Origin: an uncultured Clostridium sp.
Lineage (GTDB): Bacteria > Bacillota_A > Clostridia > TANB77 > CAG-508
Reading direction: 5' to 3'
DNA length: 35,301 bases
Assembly (NCBI GenBank): GCA_946491915.1
Contig: CAMLYR010000008.1
Coordinates: forward strand, 1-35,301
Shown here: positions 15,874 through 23,469 of the stretch, piece by piece
Numbering within the stretch: position 1 is the first letter of the stretch
Layout of the letters: each line of letters begins with the position of its first letter
Notes under the pieces: generated by a model
What the model was told of the DNA's origin: nothing
The model's input: the letters and a program-made list of their open reading frames with translations, nothing else
Database searches by the model: none
Translations under genes and position numbers: made by a program

Positions 15874-16593
15874 CTATTCTTCCCAGTTATGATAAATATT
15901 TGAAACATCATCTAAATCTTCTAGGTTTTCAATTAATCTTTCCATTTTTTCTGTTCCTTTTTCATCTAGTTTTACAGTGGTTGTTGGTACCATTTGAACT
16001 TCAGCTTGCAAGAATTCTAATCCTGCTTCTTCTAGTTTTTCACGAACAGCTGTAAAATCTGCTGGGTCTGTTGTAATTTCATATACTTCCTCTTCAGATG
16101 CAAAATCTTCTGCTCCTGCTTCTAATGCTAACATCATTAAATCATCTTCACTCATAGATGTTGCTTCTTTTTCAATAACGATAACACCTTTCTTATTAAA
16201 CATATAAGATACACATCCTGTTGTTCCTAAGTTTCCTCCTGCTTTATCAAATACATGTCTTACATCTGCTGCTGTTCTATTTTTATTATCTGTTGATGCT
16301 TCTACAATAACGGCTACTCCGTTTGGTCCATATCCTTCATATGTAATTTCTTCATAATTTTCATTGCTTGTTGATGCTTTTCTAATTGCATTATTAATTG
16401 TATCATTTGGCATATTTGCTGCCTTACATTTTGCAATAACATTTTTTAATTTTGAATTTCCTGCAGGATCTGGTCCACCTTCTTTTACAGCAATTAGTAA
16501 TTCTCTTCCTAATTTTGTGAATATTTTTCCTCTTGCTGCATCTGCTTTTCCTTTTTTAGCTTGTATGTTGTGCCATTTACTGTGTCCTGACAT
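15874..16593 (-). CDS. yebC: YebC/PmpR-family protein (TACO1-like)
   Basis: The widespread YebC family was first described as transcriptional regulators; YebC members and mitochondrial TACO1 are also linked to relief of ribosome stalling at proline-rich stretches. The 239 residues are full length, starting [23 protein letters not shown], with [22 protein letters not shown] and AAKMPNDT-like wording and ending in the acidic tail [15 protein letters not shown]. The ATG follows AAGGAGG. It is the first gene of a two-gene unit with the anchored protein, which starts 12 nt after the yebC stop. No ruvC/ruvA genes adjoin it here. Confidence 0.96.
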   Translation of the reverse strand: MSGHSKWHNIQAKKGKADAARGKIFTKLGRELLIAVKEGGPDPAGNSKLKNVIAKCKAANMPNDTINNAIRKASTSNENYEEITYEGYGPNGVAVIVEASTDNKNRTAADVRHVFDKAGGNLGTTGCVSYMFNKKGVIVIEKEATSMSEDDLMMLALEAGAEDFASEEEVYEITTDPADFTAVREKLEEAGLEFLQAEVQMVPTTTVKLDEKGTEKMERLIENLEDLDDVSNIYHNWEE

Positions 16594-16700
16594 GTTAATT
16601 CCTCCTTCTTATTTCTCCTAAAATTTAAACCTTTTTCAACTTTTGGATATATACATATATCGCCAATTTTCTTTATTTTGTATATTTATTTATGGAAAAT

Positions 16701-16754
16701 AAATAATTGTGGTGTAACAAATTTTCTCTTTTAGAAATAACACCACAATTATTT
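16701..16754 (-). terminator. Terminator of the SDR gene
   Basis: A perfect 15-bp stem (AAATAATTGTGGTGT 16701-16715, ACACCACAATTATTT 16740-16754) has a 24-nt loop. On the minus strand it is followed by ATTTTCC. It lies between the SDR stop and yebC. Confidence 0.8.
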
Positions 16755-16833
16755 TAGCACACTTTTTCTATTTTGTGTAGTACTTTTTACAAATTAAATC
16801 CGTCTTGTTAATATATATTGTTCATATACTTTA

Positions 16834-17742
16834 TTACTCATTTCCTGAATTTAATGCATTTTTAGCTGATTTATTTAACATCTTTTTTGCAAGTGCACAA
16901 ATGATTGGGTTTGTTGCTGATACTGCTTCTAGATTTTTCTTCTTTCCTAAAACTTTTAAACAAGTATCTGTATAGTCAACTACCATATCTAATCCAGATA
17001 CAAATGATGCCATATCAGAATTTAAAAATACCATTGGACCTGCCATTTCTTCTGATGTTGCAAGTCTTCCTGCTAATCCTGCTTGTGCAATTAATCCTTC
17101 TTCACTTCCTACCATATCTTGAAATTCTTGTTTCATTCCTGTATCTGTTGATGCTGGCAATACATTGTTCATCCTTATCCCCATTTTGGCAAATTCTACT
17201 GATTGCTCACATATAAATTGAGATAAACATCTTTTAGAATACATATATGCAAATGTTGCAGGTGCAGATGAAGCTAATTTTTTCGTTACTTCTTGCACTT
17301 CCTCCCAAGTTTTGCTATGTACAACTTTGTTTTGTTCTCTTTTAAATTTTTTCCATTCTAATCCTGCTGTGGAAGTACAATAAACAATGCTAGAACCTTT
17401 ACTCATTCTATTTTTTAGATAATGTAAAGTCATATACATATTTGCTGTATAATTACAATCAAACGTTGTTCTATAATCTGTTTTTGAACCAGAAAGTCCA
17501 GCAACCCCAAAAAATGAATCAATATGTTCTGGAATTCTCTTGAATACTTCATCGATTTCTTCTTTCTTTGCTAAATTACATTGCATAAATTCTGTAATTC
17601 CTTCTACTTTACATTCATTCATATCGATTGCATAAACTTTTGCTCCCAAATCTACAAGCATTCTAGCTGTAGCTTCTCCCATTCCACTAGATGCTCCTGT
17701 TACAACACAAACTTTTCCTTGGTATCCAAAATAATCTTTCAT
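16834..17742 (-). CDS. Short-chain dehydrogenase/reductase, 3-alpha-HSDH/carbonyl reductase-like
   Basis: A classical-type SDR of 302 residues with the Rossmann motif VTGASSGMGEATARML (about 14-29) and a following acidic AIDMNE that favours NAD(H). It carries Ser in VYCTSTAG and a Tyr-x3-Lys pair in YMYSKRCL, then NNVLPASTDTGM. Between Ser and Tyr there is an extra segment of about 40 residues (EWKKFKREQNKVVHSKTWEEV), which recalls the Comamonas 3-alpha-hydroxysteroid dehydrogenase/carbonyl reductase group. The substrate is unknown; a steroid or bile-acid role is only a possibility. The ATG follows GAGGGA. It is downstream of two unknown genes on the same strand and ends at a strong terminator. 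Confidence 0.85.
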   Translation of the reverse strand: MKDYFGYQGKVCVVTGASSGMGEATARMLVDLGAKVYAIDMNECKVEGITEFMQCNLAKKEEIDEVFKRIPEHIDSFFGVAGLSGSKTDYRTTFDCNYTANMYMTLHYLKNRMSKGSSIVYCTSTAGLEWKKFKREQNKVVHSKTWEEVQEVTKKLASSAPATFAYMYSKRCLSQFICEQSVEFAKMGIRMNNVLPASTDTGMKQEFQDMVGSEEGLIAQAGLAGRLATSEEMAGPMVFLNSDMASFVSGLDMVVDYTDTCLKVLGKKKNLEAVSATNPIICALAKKMLNKSAKNALNSGNE

Positions 17743-17934
17743 AATTAATCCCTCTTCTTTCGTTTTATTTTTTATATTTAATACATCTTTATCTAGTAAT
17801 CATTGTTTTTTACTCTTTTTATTATTATTCAAAAAAATACTGTTGTCAATAATTTTCACTTACTTTTTATATCCTAAATTTCCATCGTTTCTAAATTATT
17901 TGTTAAAACTTTGTTATTGTACCATCTTATATAT

Positions 17935-18603
17935 CTAATATTCCCCTTTAAACAATTCATTTAAATATGTTTTGAGATATATAATTTTTTCTTTCACTTT
18001 TACTTTATTTACATTCTTCCCATTTGAAAATAGAATTCCTTTTAAAACATCATATTCTAAGCATAATGTATCTTCTATTTCTACGATTCCTTCTTCTAGC
18101 GTTATGTCTGGAACATCAAAGAATAAAGCAAATTCATTTTCAATATTTGCTTTCTCTACATTATAAAAATATCCACAATATTGGCACAAATGTTTTGCAT
18201 GTGGTGTGTATGCAAATACACCATCATCTGTATGTGGCTTGCCACAATAAGAACAATAAGATGGTATTAATTTGATGCCATTTAATTTTGAAATCATAAG
18301 TCCACCAATATCTTTAAAATCTAATATACTATCCTTTATTTCTAAAGCATGATTTTCTTCCTTTTTATTTAAATAAATAATTGGTTTTATTTCTTCTAAA
18401 ACATTTTTATATGTTACTTTTATACTGTGTACATTTTGAGGCTCTATCTTTATTTTGTTATCATATATTTCTTTATAGCTACATAGACATTCTTTTAATG
18501 GATGTCCATCTTTATCTGATGCCACATCTTTATGAGTTAGACACCAATATCTATCTATTCCATTTTCATCTTTTCCACAATATTTAATATGACATGTATT
18601 CAT
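17935..18603 (-). CDS. Cysteine-rich putative zinc-binding protein, unknown
   Basis: The 222 residues contain two Cys/His clusters. The N-terminal one (about 4-42) has CHIKYCG, WCLTH and ECLC. The central one is a clear zinc ribbon, SYCSYCGKPHTDDG and HLCQYCGYFYN (about 117-146). The rest is acidic with no recognised domain. The C-terminus LKTYLNELFKGEY may be helical. The ATG has a GGTGA site seven nt upstream. It lies 50 nt after the 18653-19225 gene and about 190 nt before the SDR gene. A nucleic-acid or protein-binding role is plausible from the ribbon alone; I do not recognise the family. Confidence 0.75.
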   Translation of the reverse strand: MNTCHIKYCGKDENGIDRYWCLTHKDVASDKDGHPLKECLCSYKEIYDNKIKIEPQNVHSIKVTYKNVLEEIKPIIYLNKKEENHALEIKDSILDFKDIGGLMISKLNGIKLIPSYCSYCGKPHTDDGVFAYTPHAKHLCQYCGYFYNVEKANIENEFALFFDVPDITLEEGIVEIEDTLCLEYDVLKGILFSNGKNVNKVKVKEKIIYLKTYLNELFKGEY

Positions 18604-18652
18604 AATATATCACCATTTTTTATTATTTTTTTACAACTTTCTTTTTCTTACG

Positions 18653-19225
18653 CTATCTTTCACACTCTTCATCTTTTTCTATAGATTTTGTTGGCTCTAA
18701 TATTTCTCCATCTGTATCTGTAATGGGAATTGTATAAATTCCTAAATAATTTAACATATTTTTTATTGTTTTTGCTACTTTTTGTCTGTCAAATCGACTT
18801 TCCATTCCTACTGTAACGGCAACAAATCTTGAAATATCAATAGAATCTTTTACTTGCCTTTCACCTGGTAAATGTTCATACTCTCCTTTTCTTAACATAT
18901 CTTCTTCTAAGTCTAATGCAATCCCTATTTTGTGTCTTACATATCTATAAAAAGCTGGATCTGGATCCAAATTAGAATATTGTGAAAACTCACTTTCATC
19001 AAAGTCTTTGACACACACTGAAATATAATCTTCTCCATTATATACAGGGTCTTTTTCATCATATACAATTCCTTTTTCTTTTAAAATTCTCCTTGAATAA
19101 ATACCTCTTAGCTTTATGATATCTTCTAACTGTTTTAATCCCTTCTTAACCACTTCGTCTTCTTCCCAAAATGGTATTCCTCCTGCTAATCCATGGAAAT
19201 ATTTATTTTCTAAATCCATTTTCAT
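18653..19225 (-). CDS. Unknown protein, possibly with an ADP-ribosyltransferase-like N-terminus
   Basis: The 190-residue soluble protein has no membrane segment. The pattern LEDIIKLRGIYSRRIL, then about 20 residues later NGEDYISVCV, resembles the arrangement in ART/DarT-like and related folds (helix, 'exterior loop', basic residue, then a beta strand with Ser/Cys). No catalytic residues can be assigned with confidence, so this is only a suggestion. The C-terminus (DRQKVAKTIKNMLNYLGIYTIPI) looks like a helix followed by a strand. The ATG has GAGGAG 12 nt upstream; a second ATG two codons in is possible. It is preceded by the PHP gene and followed by the zinc-ribbon gene. Confidence 0.72.
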   Translation of the reverse strand: MKMDLENKYFHGLAGGIPFWEEDEVVKKGLKQLEDIIKLRGIYSRRILKEKGIVYDEKDPVYNGEDYISVCVKDFDESEFSQYSNLDPDPAFYRYVRHKIGIALDLEEDMLRKGEYEHLPGERQVKDSIDISRFVAVTVGMESRFDRQKVAKTIKNMLNYLGIYTIPITDTDGEILEPTKSIEKDEECER

Positions 19226-19282
19226 GCTTATACTATTCTCCTCTATTTATATATTGTTATTCCATTTTCAAAATTTTGACAT

Positions 19283-20125
19283 TTACTTTAAATCTACAAA
19301 ATTTAATTTTTCGATAGTATCTTTTCCTATGATTTCATTTGCTAATTCCACAAATTCATTAAATAATTCAATTTGTCCTCTATGGTGAGCATCAATACCA
19401 TATACTACATTTATATTGTATTCTGATGCAATCTTCCAAAATTCTTTACATGGATATACAACTTTTCCCAATTTTTTTCTTTGGTCTTCTATTGGCTTAT
19501 GATTTAATTTTCCATTTTCATAATATGTTTTTGCAAATATATTATTTAAATTAATTTCTAACGGTATATGATATTTTTCAGCCGCTTTACAGATGAGATG
19601 AGCCACTTCTTCTTCAATTTTTCCAAATTCTTTTCTCTTTAACATATAAATATCTGGATGTGCAATAATATCTGGAATTTCAAATTTCATTGCTTGTTCT
19701 ATATATTCTGCATATCTTAATAGTTCTTTATCTGAAAAATCATCTTTTCCATGTATTTTTAAATTTTTATTATCATCATAAACAAAATGCTGTCCTAAAA
19801 CCAATTTATCTGTTTCAGCTTTTAATTCTTTTAAGTTTTCTTCTTCTCCTGGTAAATATTCCACTTCATACCCACTTTGGATTTCAATTTGTCCAACATA
19901 TTTCTCTTTTAGTGATTGTATACTTTCTAAATATTCTTTTCTTTGGCTATATTCCATACGCATATCTTCTCTTTTGTCTATTTTGTTTTTTTCTGGACAA
20001 TGATCTGTAAAAGCCATCCTTTTAAATCCCATTTTGATATATGCTTCTACATATTCTTCATCTGTAAAATCTAAATCTGTATGTCCACATCTATATGTGT
20101 GTGAATGATAATTAAATTCTTGCAT
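19283..20125 (-). CDS. PHP-domain phosphoesterase, histidinol-phosphatase (HisK) type
   Basis: Metal-dependent phosphatase of the PHP superfamily. The 280 residues show the full set of metal-ligand motifs: NYHSHTYRCGHTD (H7, H9), MAFTDHCP, GYEVEY (Glu), LGQHFVY (His), IIAHPDI, and GIDAHHRGQ near the C-terminus. This set matches the HisJ/HisK histidinol-phosphatase group, but no other his genes are here, so histidinol phosphate as substrate is unproven. The ATG follows AAAGGAGG. It lies 63 nt after the histidine phosphatase gene on the same strand, in a probable multi-gene unit. Confidence 0.88.
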   Translation of the reverse strand: MQEFNYHSHTYRCGHTDLDFTDEEYVEAYIKMGFKRMAFTDHCPEKNKIDKREDMRMEYSQRKEYLESIQSLKEKYVGQIEIQSGYEVEYLPGEEENLKELKAETDKLVLGQHFVYDDNKNLKIHGKDDFSDKELLRYAEYIEQAMKFEIPDIIAHPDIYMLKRKEFGKIEEEVAHLICKAAEKYHIPLEINLNNIFAKTYYENGKLNHKPIEDQRKKLGKVVYPCKEFWKIASEYNINVVYGIDAHHRGQIELFNEFVELANEIIGKDTIEKLNFVDLK

Positions 20126-20188
20126 TATTTTTCCTCCTTTACATTTTGTGAAATAATAATTATAATATTCTTCGTATATGATATATAG

Positions 20189-20746
20189 TTATTTCGTTAT
20201 CTCAAATGTTCGTATTTCACAATTACTTAATTTTAAATCTTCTAATATTCCTTCTTCATTTGGTCCATTAAAATATCCATTAATAGCTCTTGTTACTCCT
20301 CCATGTGTTACAAGTAATATATTTTTGTTATGATATTCTTCTTTTAACTCATCTATCAAATTCCATACTCTATTACACAAATCCTGTATCGTTTCTACAC
20401 CTTTATATTCTTTATTTAGATTATAATTTGCTAGTATTTGTGAATTCCATATTTCATCTTGAAATTCTTGTTGTGTTTTTCCTTCGAATTCACCAAATCC
20501 TCTTTCTTCTAGTGCCTCTTTAAATATGATAGGTACATTTTTTGCTTCATTAATAATTTCTGCTGTTTTTCTTGCTCTCTTTAATGTAGAAGATACAATC
20601 ATATCTATCGGATAGTTTTTTAGAATTCTTTTTGCTTCTTCCGCTTGTTTTATTCCCTCTTCATTTAATTCAATATCCGTCTTTCCTTGAATTCTTCCTT
20701 CTTTATTCCAATTAGTTTGTCCATGTCTAATGATATAAAATTTCAT
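20189..20746 (-). CDS. Histidine phosphatase family protein (PhoE/GpmB/CobC group)
   Basis: A 185-residue phosphatase of the 2H (phosphoglycerate mutase-like) superfamily. It begins MKFYIIRHGQTNWNKEGRIQG with the catalytic RHG (H8). SSTLKRARKTAEII carries the second phosphate-binding Arg, EERGFGEFEGK has the general-acid Glu, and LLVTHGGVTRAI has the second catalytic His. The short length and the ending favour a broad-specificity phosphatase or CobC-like enzyme over a mutase. The longer reading to 20773 is rejected because the internal ATG follows AAAGGAG with 6-nt spacing. It is flanked by the PHP gene downstream and the methyltransferase gene 126 nt upstream. Confidence 0.9.
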   Translation of the reverse strand: MKFYIIRHGQTNWNKEGRIQGKTDIELNEEGIKQAEEAKRILKNYPIDMIVSSTLKRARKTAEIINEAKNVPIIFKEALEERGFGEFEGKTQQEFQDEIWNSQILANYNLNKEYKGVETIQDLCNRVWNLIDELKEEYHNKNILLVTHGGVTRAINGYFNGPNEEGILEDLKLSNCEIRTFEITK

Positions 20747-20872
20747 ATAAATCTCCTTTTCGTATAATTTCATTTATCAAATTTATTTTAACAATACTGT
20801 AATAAAAATTGCAATATATCTTTATAAAAGAAATTATATTCTTTAATTTATTTTCTGTATTTTTAGATTAAT

Positions 20873-21478
20873 TTATATCGTAAAATATGAATTTATCTCT
20901 TTATTTTCGACAATATCATCTGCAAAAAAGGCATATTTAAACCTAACTCTATTATCCCAAATAATATTTTCAATCTCACATTTTCCAAAAATACTTAATG
21001 TTTCAAAAGTAAATGTATTCGGAATTCTTAATACCAAATTATGTGTTATATTCTCCTTTACCTTAAAAAACATATCCTTCATACTCGGTTGTGTCATTTC
21101 CAAGTCTGCTACATGTTCTTTTTTGTTACTTCCAGCACTCCAATCTGGGTCTAATATAGCAACTTCTGCTTGTATACTCTTTAGAAGATTTTCATCTAAA
21201 ACATTTCCTTGTATAAATTCTGTTTTATTTTGAACACCATATAATTGTGCATTCTTCTTTGCAGATATAATTCTTTTTTCATCCATATCAATTCCATAAA
21301 CATATTCTAGTTTTTTGGCTAATTGAATAACTGTCATTCCTAGTGCACAACATAGTTCTACCCCTGTTTTATACTTACGCAATCTTTTGGCCAAATGTTC
21401 ACTTATGACTTCTGGACAACTCATATAGATTCCATCTGCATCTCCATATACTTCTTTTGAAAATTTATTTTCGTTCAT
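20873..21478 (-). CDS. SAM-dependent methyltransferase resembling TGS1 (RNA cap guanine-N2) family
   Basis: The 201-residue class I methyltransferase has motif I GVELCCALGMTVIQLAK, motif II YGIDMDEKRIISAKKNAQLYGV and motif IV VAILDPDWSAGSN. The combination of a cysteine before the glycine in motif I, TVIQLA, NAQLYGV and an aspartate-Pro-x-Trp motif IV is what I know from TGS1-type methyltransferases (Pfam Methyltransf_15); the usual SPPWGGP is DPDWSAG here. The substrate in a bacterium is unknown and may be RNA or a small molecule. The ATG follows AAGGAG. It lies 38 nt after the ZIP transporter gene and is probably co-transcribed with it. Confidence 0.8.
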   Translation of the reverse strand: MNENKFSKEVYGDADGIYMSCPEVISEHLAKRLRKYKTGVELCCALGMTVIQLAKKLEYVYGIDMDEKRIISAKKNAQLYGVQNKTEFIQGNVLDENLLKSIQAEVAILDPDWSAGSNKKEHVADLEMTQPSMKDMFFKVKENITHNLVLRIPNTFTFETLSIFGKCEIENIIWDNRVRFKYAFFADDIVENKEINSYFTI

Positions 21479-21516
21479 TTTATGCTCCTTTTTTTCTTTA
21501 TTTTCCTATCATATAT

Positions 21517-22299
21517 TTATCCTAATGCCACATCTAATATCATCATAATCACAAAACCGATTGCAACACCAATTGTTCCAATATTTGAATGGTCCCCTGC
21601 TTGTGATTCAGGAATTAATTCTTCTACAACAACATAAATCATAGCTCCTGCTGCAAAAGCTAATAAATATGGCAATATTGGAACAATTGCATTTGTCAAT
21701 AATATGGTTATGATGGCTGCAATTGGTTCAACAATTCCAGATAATGTTCCATACACAAATGCTTTTAACTTAGACATTCCTTGGCTTCTTAATGGCATAG
21801 ATATAATAGCACCTTCTGGAAAATTTTGAATTGCTATACCAATTGCTAAACTAACTGCACCAGCTAAGCTAATTCCTACATTTCCTATCATAGCCCCTGC
21901 TAATGTTACTCCCATAGCCATTCCTTCTGGAATATTATGAAGTGTTACAGCAAAAACAAGCATAGTGGATTCTTTTATTTTTGCCTTAATCCCTTCTGGT
22001 TTATCTGTATGTAAATGTAAATGTGGTATGATACTATCTAAAATCAATAAGAAACCAATTCCTAATAAAAATCCAATAACTGCTGGCAACCATGAAATTT
22101 CATGTTGTTCTGTTGCCATTTCCATAGATGGCATAAGTAATGACCAAATAGAAGCTGCCATCATGACACCTGCTGCAAATCCAATTAATAATTTTTCTAC
22201 TGTTTTATGAATGGATTTTTTCATAAAAAATACCATTGCTGAACCTAAAAGTGTTCCCAAAAATGGTATTATTAATACAATTAACATATTTTCACTCAT
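21517..22299 (-). CDS. ZIP-family divalent metal transporter
   Basis: An inner-membrane ZIP transporter for Zn2+, Mn2+, Fe2+ or similar, of 260 residues and about eight membrane segments. The metal-site motifs are present in the two central helices: HNIPEGMAMG (TM4) and QNFPEGAIISMPLRSQG (TM5). A His-rich loop, PHLHLHTDK, follows TM3. The C-terminal part has VEELIPESQAGDHSN, also typical of the GufA/ZupT subfamily. The longer ATG at 22305 is only two nt after GAGAGG, so the second ATG (22297-22299) is the better start. It heads the run to the methyltransferase and phosphatases. Confidence 0.93.
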   Translation of the reverse strand: MSENMLIVLIIPFLGTLLGSAMVFFMKKSIHKTVEKLLIGFAAGVMMAASIWSLLMPSMEMATEQHEISWLPAVIGFLLGIGFLLILDSIIPHLHLHTDKPEGIKAKIKESTMLVFAVTLHNIPEGMAMGVTLAGAMIGNVGISLAGAVSLAIGIAIQNFPEGAIISMPLRSQGMSKLKAFVYGTLSGIVEPIAAIITILLTNAIVPILPYLLAFAAGAMIYVVVEELIPESQAGDHSNIGTIGVAIGFVIMMILDVALG

Positions 22300-22430
22300 A
22301 TCCATTGCCTCTCTTCTGTATATTTTATTTCATCATAGTTGTATCATATTTTTATCAATTTGTATAGGGTATCCGAGAATTTAAAAAAACATTGATATAT
22401 CCATTATTTCCTACATTTAACTAGTAACAA

Positions 22431-22466
22431 AAATGTACATAAAATCCAAAAATTCTATGTACATTT
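22431..22466 (-). terminator. Terminator of the AIM24 gene
   Basis: Perfect 11-bp arms AAATGTACATA (22431-22441) and TATGTACATTT (22456-22466) are followed on the minus strand by TTGTTACTAG after an AT-rich edge. It lies 33 nt after the AIM24 stop. Confidence 0.75.
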
Positions 22467-22498
22467 ATCATAACCTTTTTATTTTATATGATTCTTCT

Positions 22499-23299
22499 TT
22501 ATTGTTTAGACTTATATGTCAAAATATTATTTGTTGCCTCTGGTCTAACTGGTGACATCAATATTTTTCCTGTTCCTCTATAGACATTGACAAAACCTTC
22601 TCCTGCAACAGCTGAACCTAATAAACTTCTTGTAGATTTCTCTACTGTGAAATCTAATGAATCAGACCAAGCAATTGCCATATTTCCATCGATTCTGATT
22701 TGATCATTTTGTAATTCTACTTCAATTAATTCTTCTCTTGGAACTGGACTTTCTAAAACTGCTATACCTTGTCCTGATAATTTTAAATTGAATAATCCTT
22801 CTCCACCTAATACAGCTGAAGATAAGTTACTTCTCATAACAACATTTGTATTTAAAGTAGCTTCACAAGCTAAGAATAAACCGTCTTCTAATACCATACT
22901 ACCATTCCATGCTCCAACATCTTCTAATAAAATGTAGTTATATGTTGGTTCTAATGCTAATAATCCTGTACCATGATATTTTGGTTTTACTGTTGATTCA
23001 CTTGTTACACTTCCCTTAATTGCTTTTCCTAAGAAATCACCTACACCTTTTACATTTGTTTTTGATTCTATATTTCCAGCCATCCATTGCATTGCTCCAC
23101 TACTAGTAACATATTCATCCCCTTGTAATTGGATTACGACTTGTCTTCTTTTAACATTCATTTTTGCTGCAAAATATTCTGACATGGCTGTTAATTTATT
23201 AACACTGACATCTCTTTGGAATTCAACTACTGAAATATTTCCCTTTCTATCAATAATTTTTACATCATCATTATCAAATAAGTTTTTAACTGATATCAT
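22499..23299 (-). CDS. AIM24-family protein
   Basis: The 266-residue beta-rich protein of the AIM24/TIGR00266 family is widespread in bacteria and related to mitochondrial AIM24; its function is not established. Family wording is visible: MAGNIESKTNVKG, then VLEDGLFLACEATLNTNVVM, GGEGLFNLKLSGQGIAVLESP and a final GEGFVNVYRGTGKILMSP, with the usual repeated beta-hairpin pattern. No membrane segment or signal peptide is seen. An upstream ATG at 23350 is rejected because the ATG at 23299 has AGGAGG eight nt before it. It is divergent from the P-type ATPase gene, with a 170-nt shared region. Confidence 0.9.
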   Translation of the reverse strand: MISVKNLFDNDDVKIIDRKGNISVVEFQRDVSVNKLTAMSEYFAAKMNVKRRQVVIQLQGDEYVTSSGAMQWMAGNIESKTNVKGVGDFLGKAIKGSVTSESTVKPKYHGTGLLALEPTYNYILLEDVGAWNGSMVLEDGLFLACEATLNTNVVMRSNLSSAVLGGEGLFNLKLSGQGIAVLESPVPREELIEVELQNDQIRIDGNMAIAWSDSLDFTVEKSTRSLLGSAVAGEGFVNVYRGTGKILMSPVRPEATNNILTYKSKQ

Positions 23300-23395
23300 A
23301 ATAAATACCTCCTTATATTTTTTCAAACTCATTATATACAAAACTTGCATATTTTTACAATATATTCTAAAATTTTTTTATATTTTTCAATCAAT

Positions 23396-23426
23396 TTGTT
23401 TTATTTCTATTTTCTTGTGGTATAAT
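23396..23426 (+). promoter_or_regulatory. Promoter of the P-type ATPase gene
   Basis: A perfect TATAAT at 23421-23426 is preceded by TTGTTT (23396-23401) with a rather long 19-nt spacer. The -10 box covers the upstream ATG of the long reading, which would therefore not be in the mRNA. Confidence 0.55.
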
Positions 23427-23469
23427 GATTAAGAAAATTAAAACAAGAGAAAGGGAGATGATTGTACTC

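Noticed and set aside
22306..22430. Zur or Mn-type operator ahead of the ZIP transporter
   Set aside because: Short AT-rich dyads are present, but none matches a metal-regulator site I can name.
23425..23469. Longer N-terminus of the P-type ATPase
   Set aside because: The upstream ATG overlaps the TATAAT box and so would precede the transcript start.
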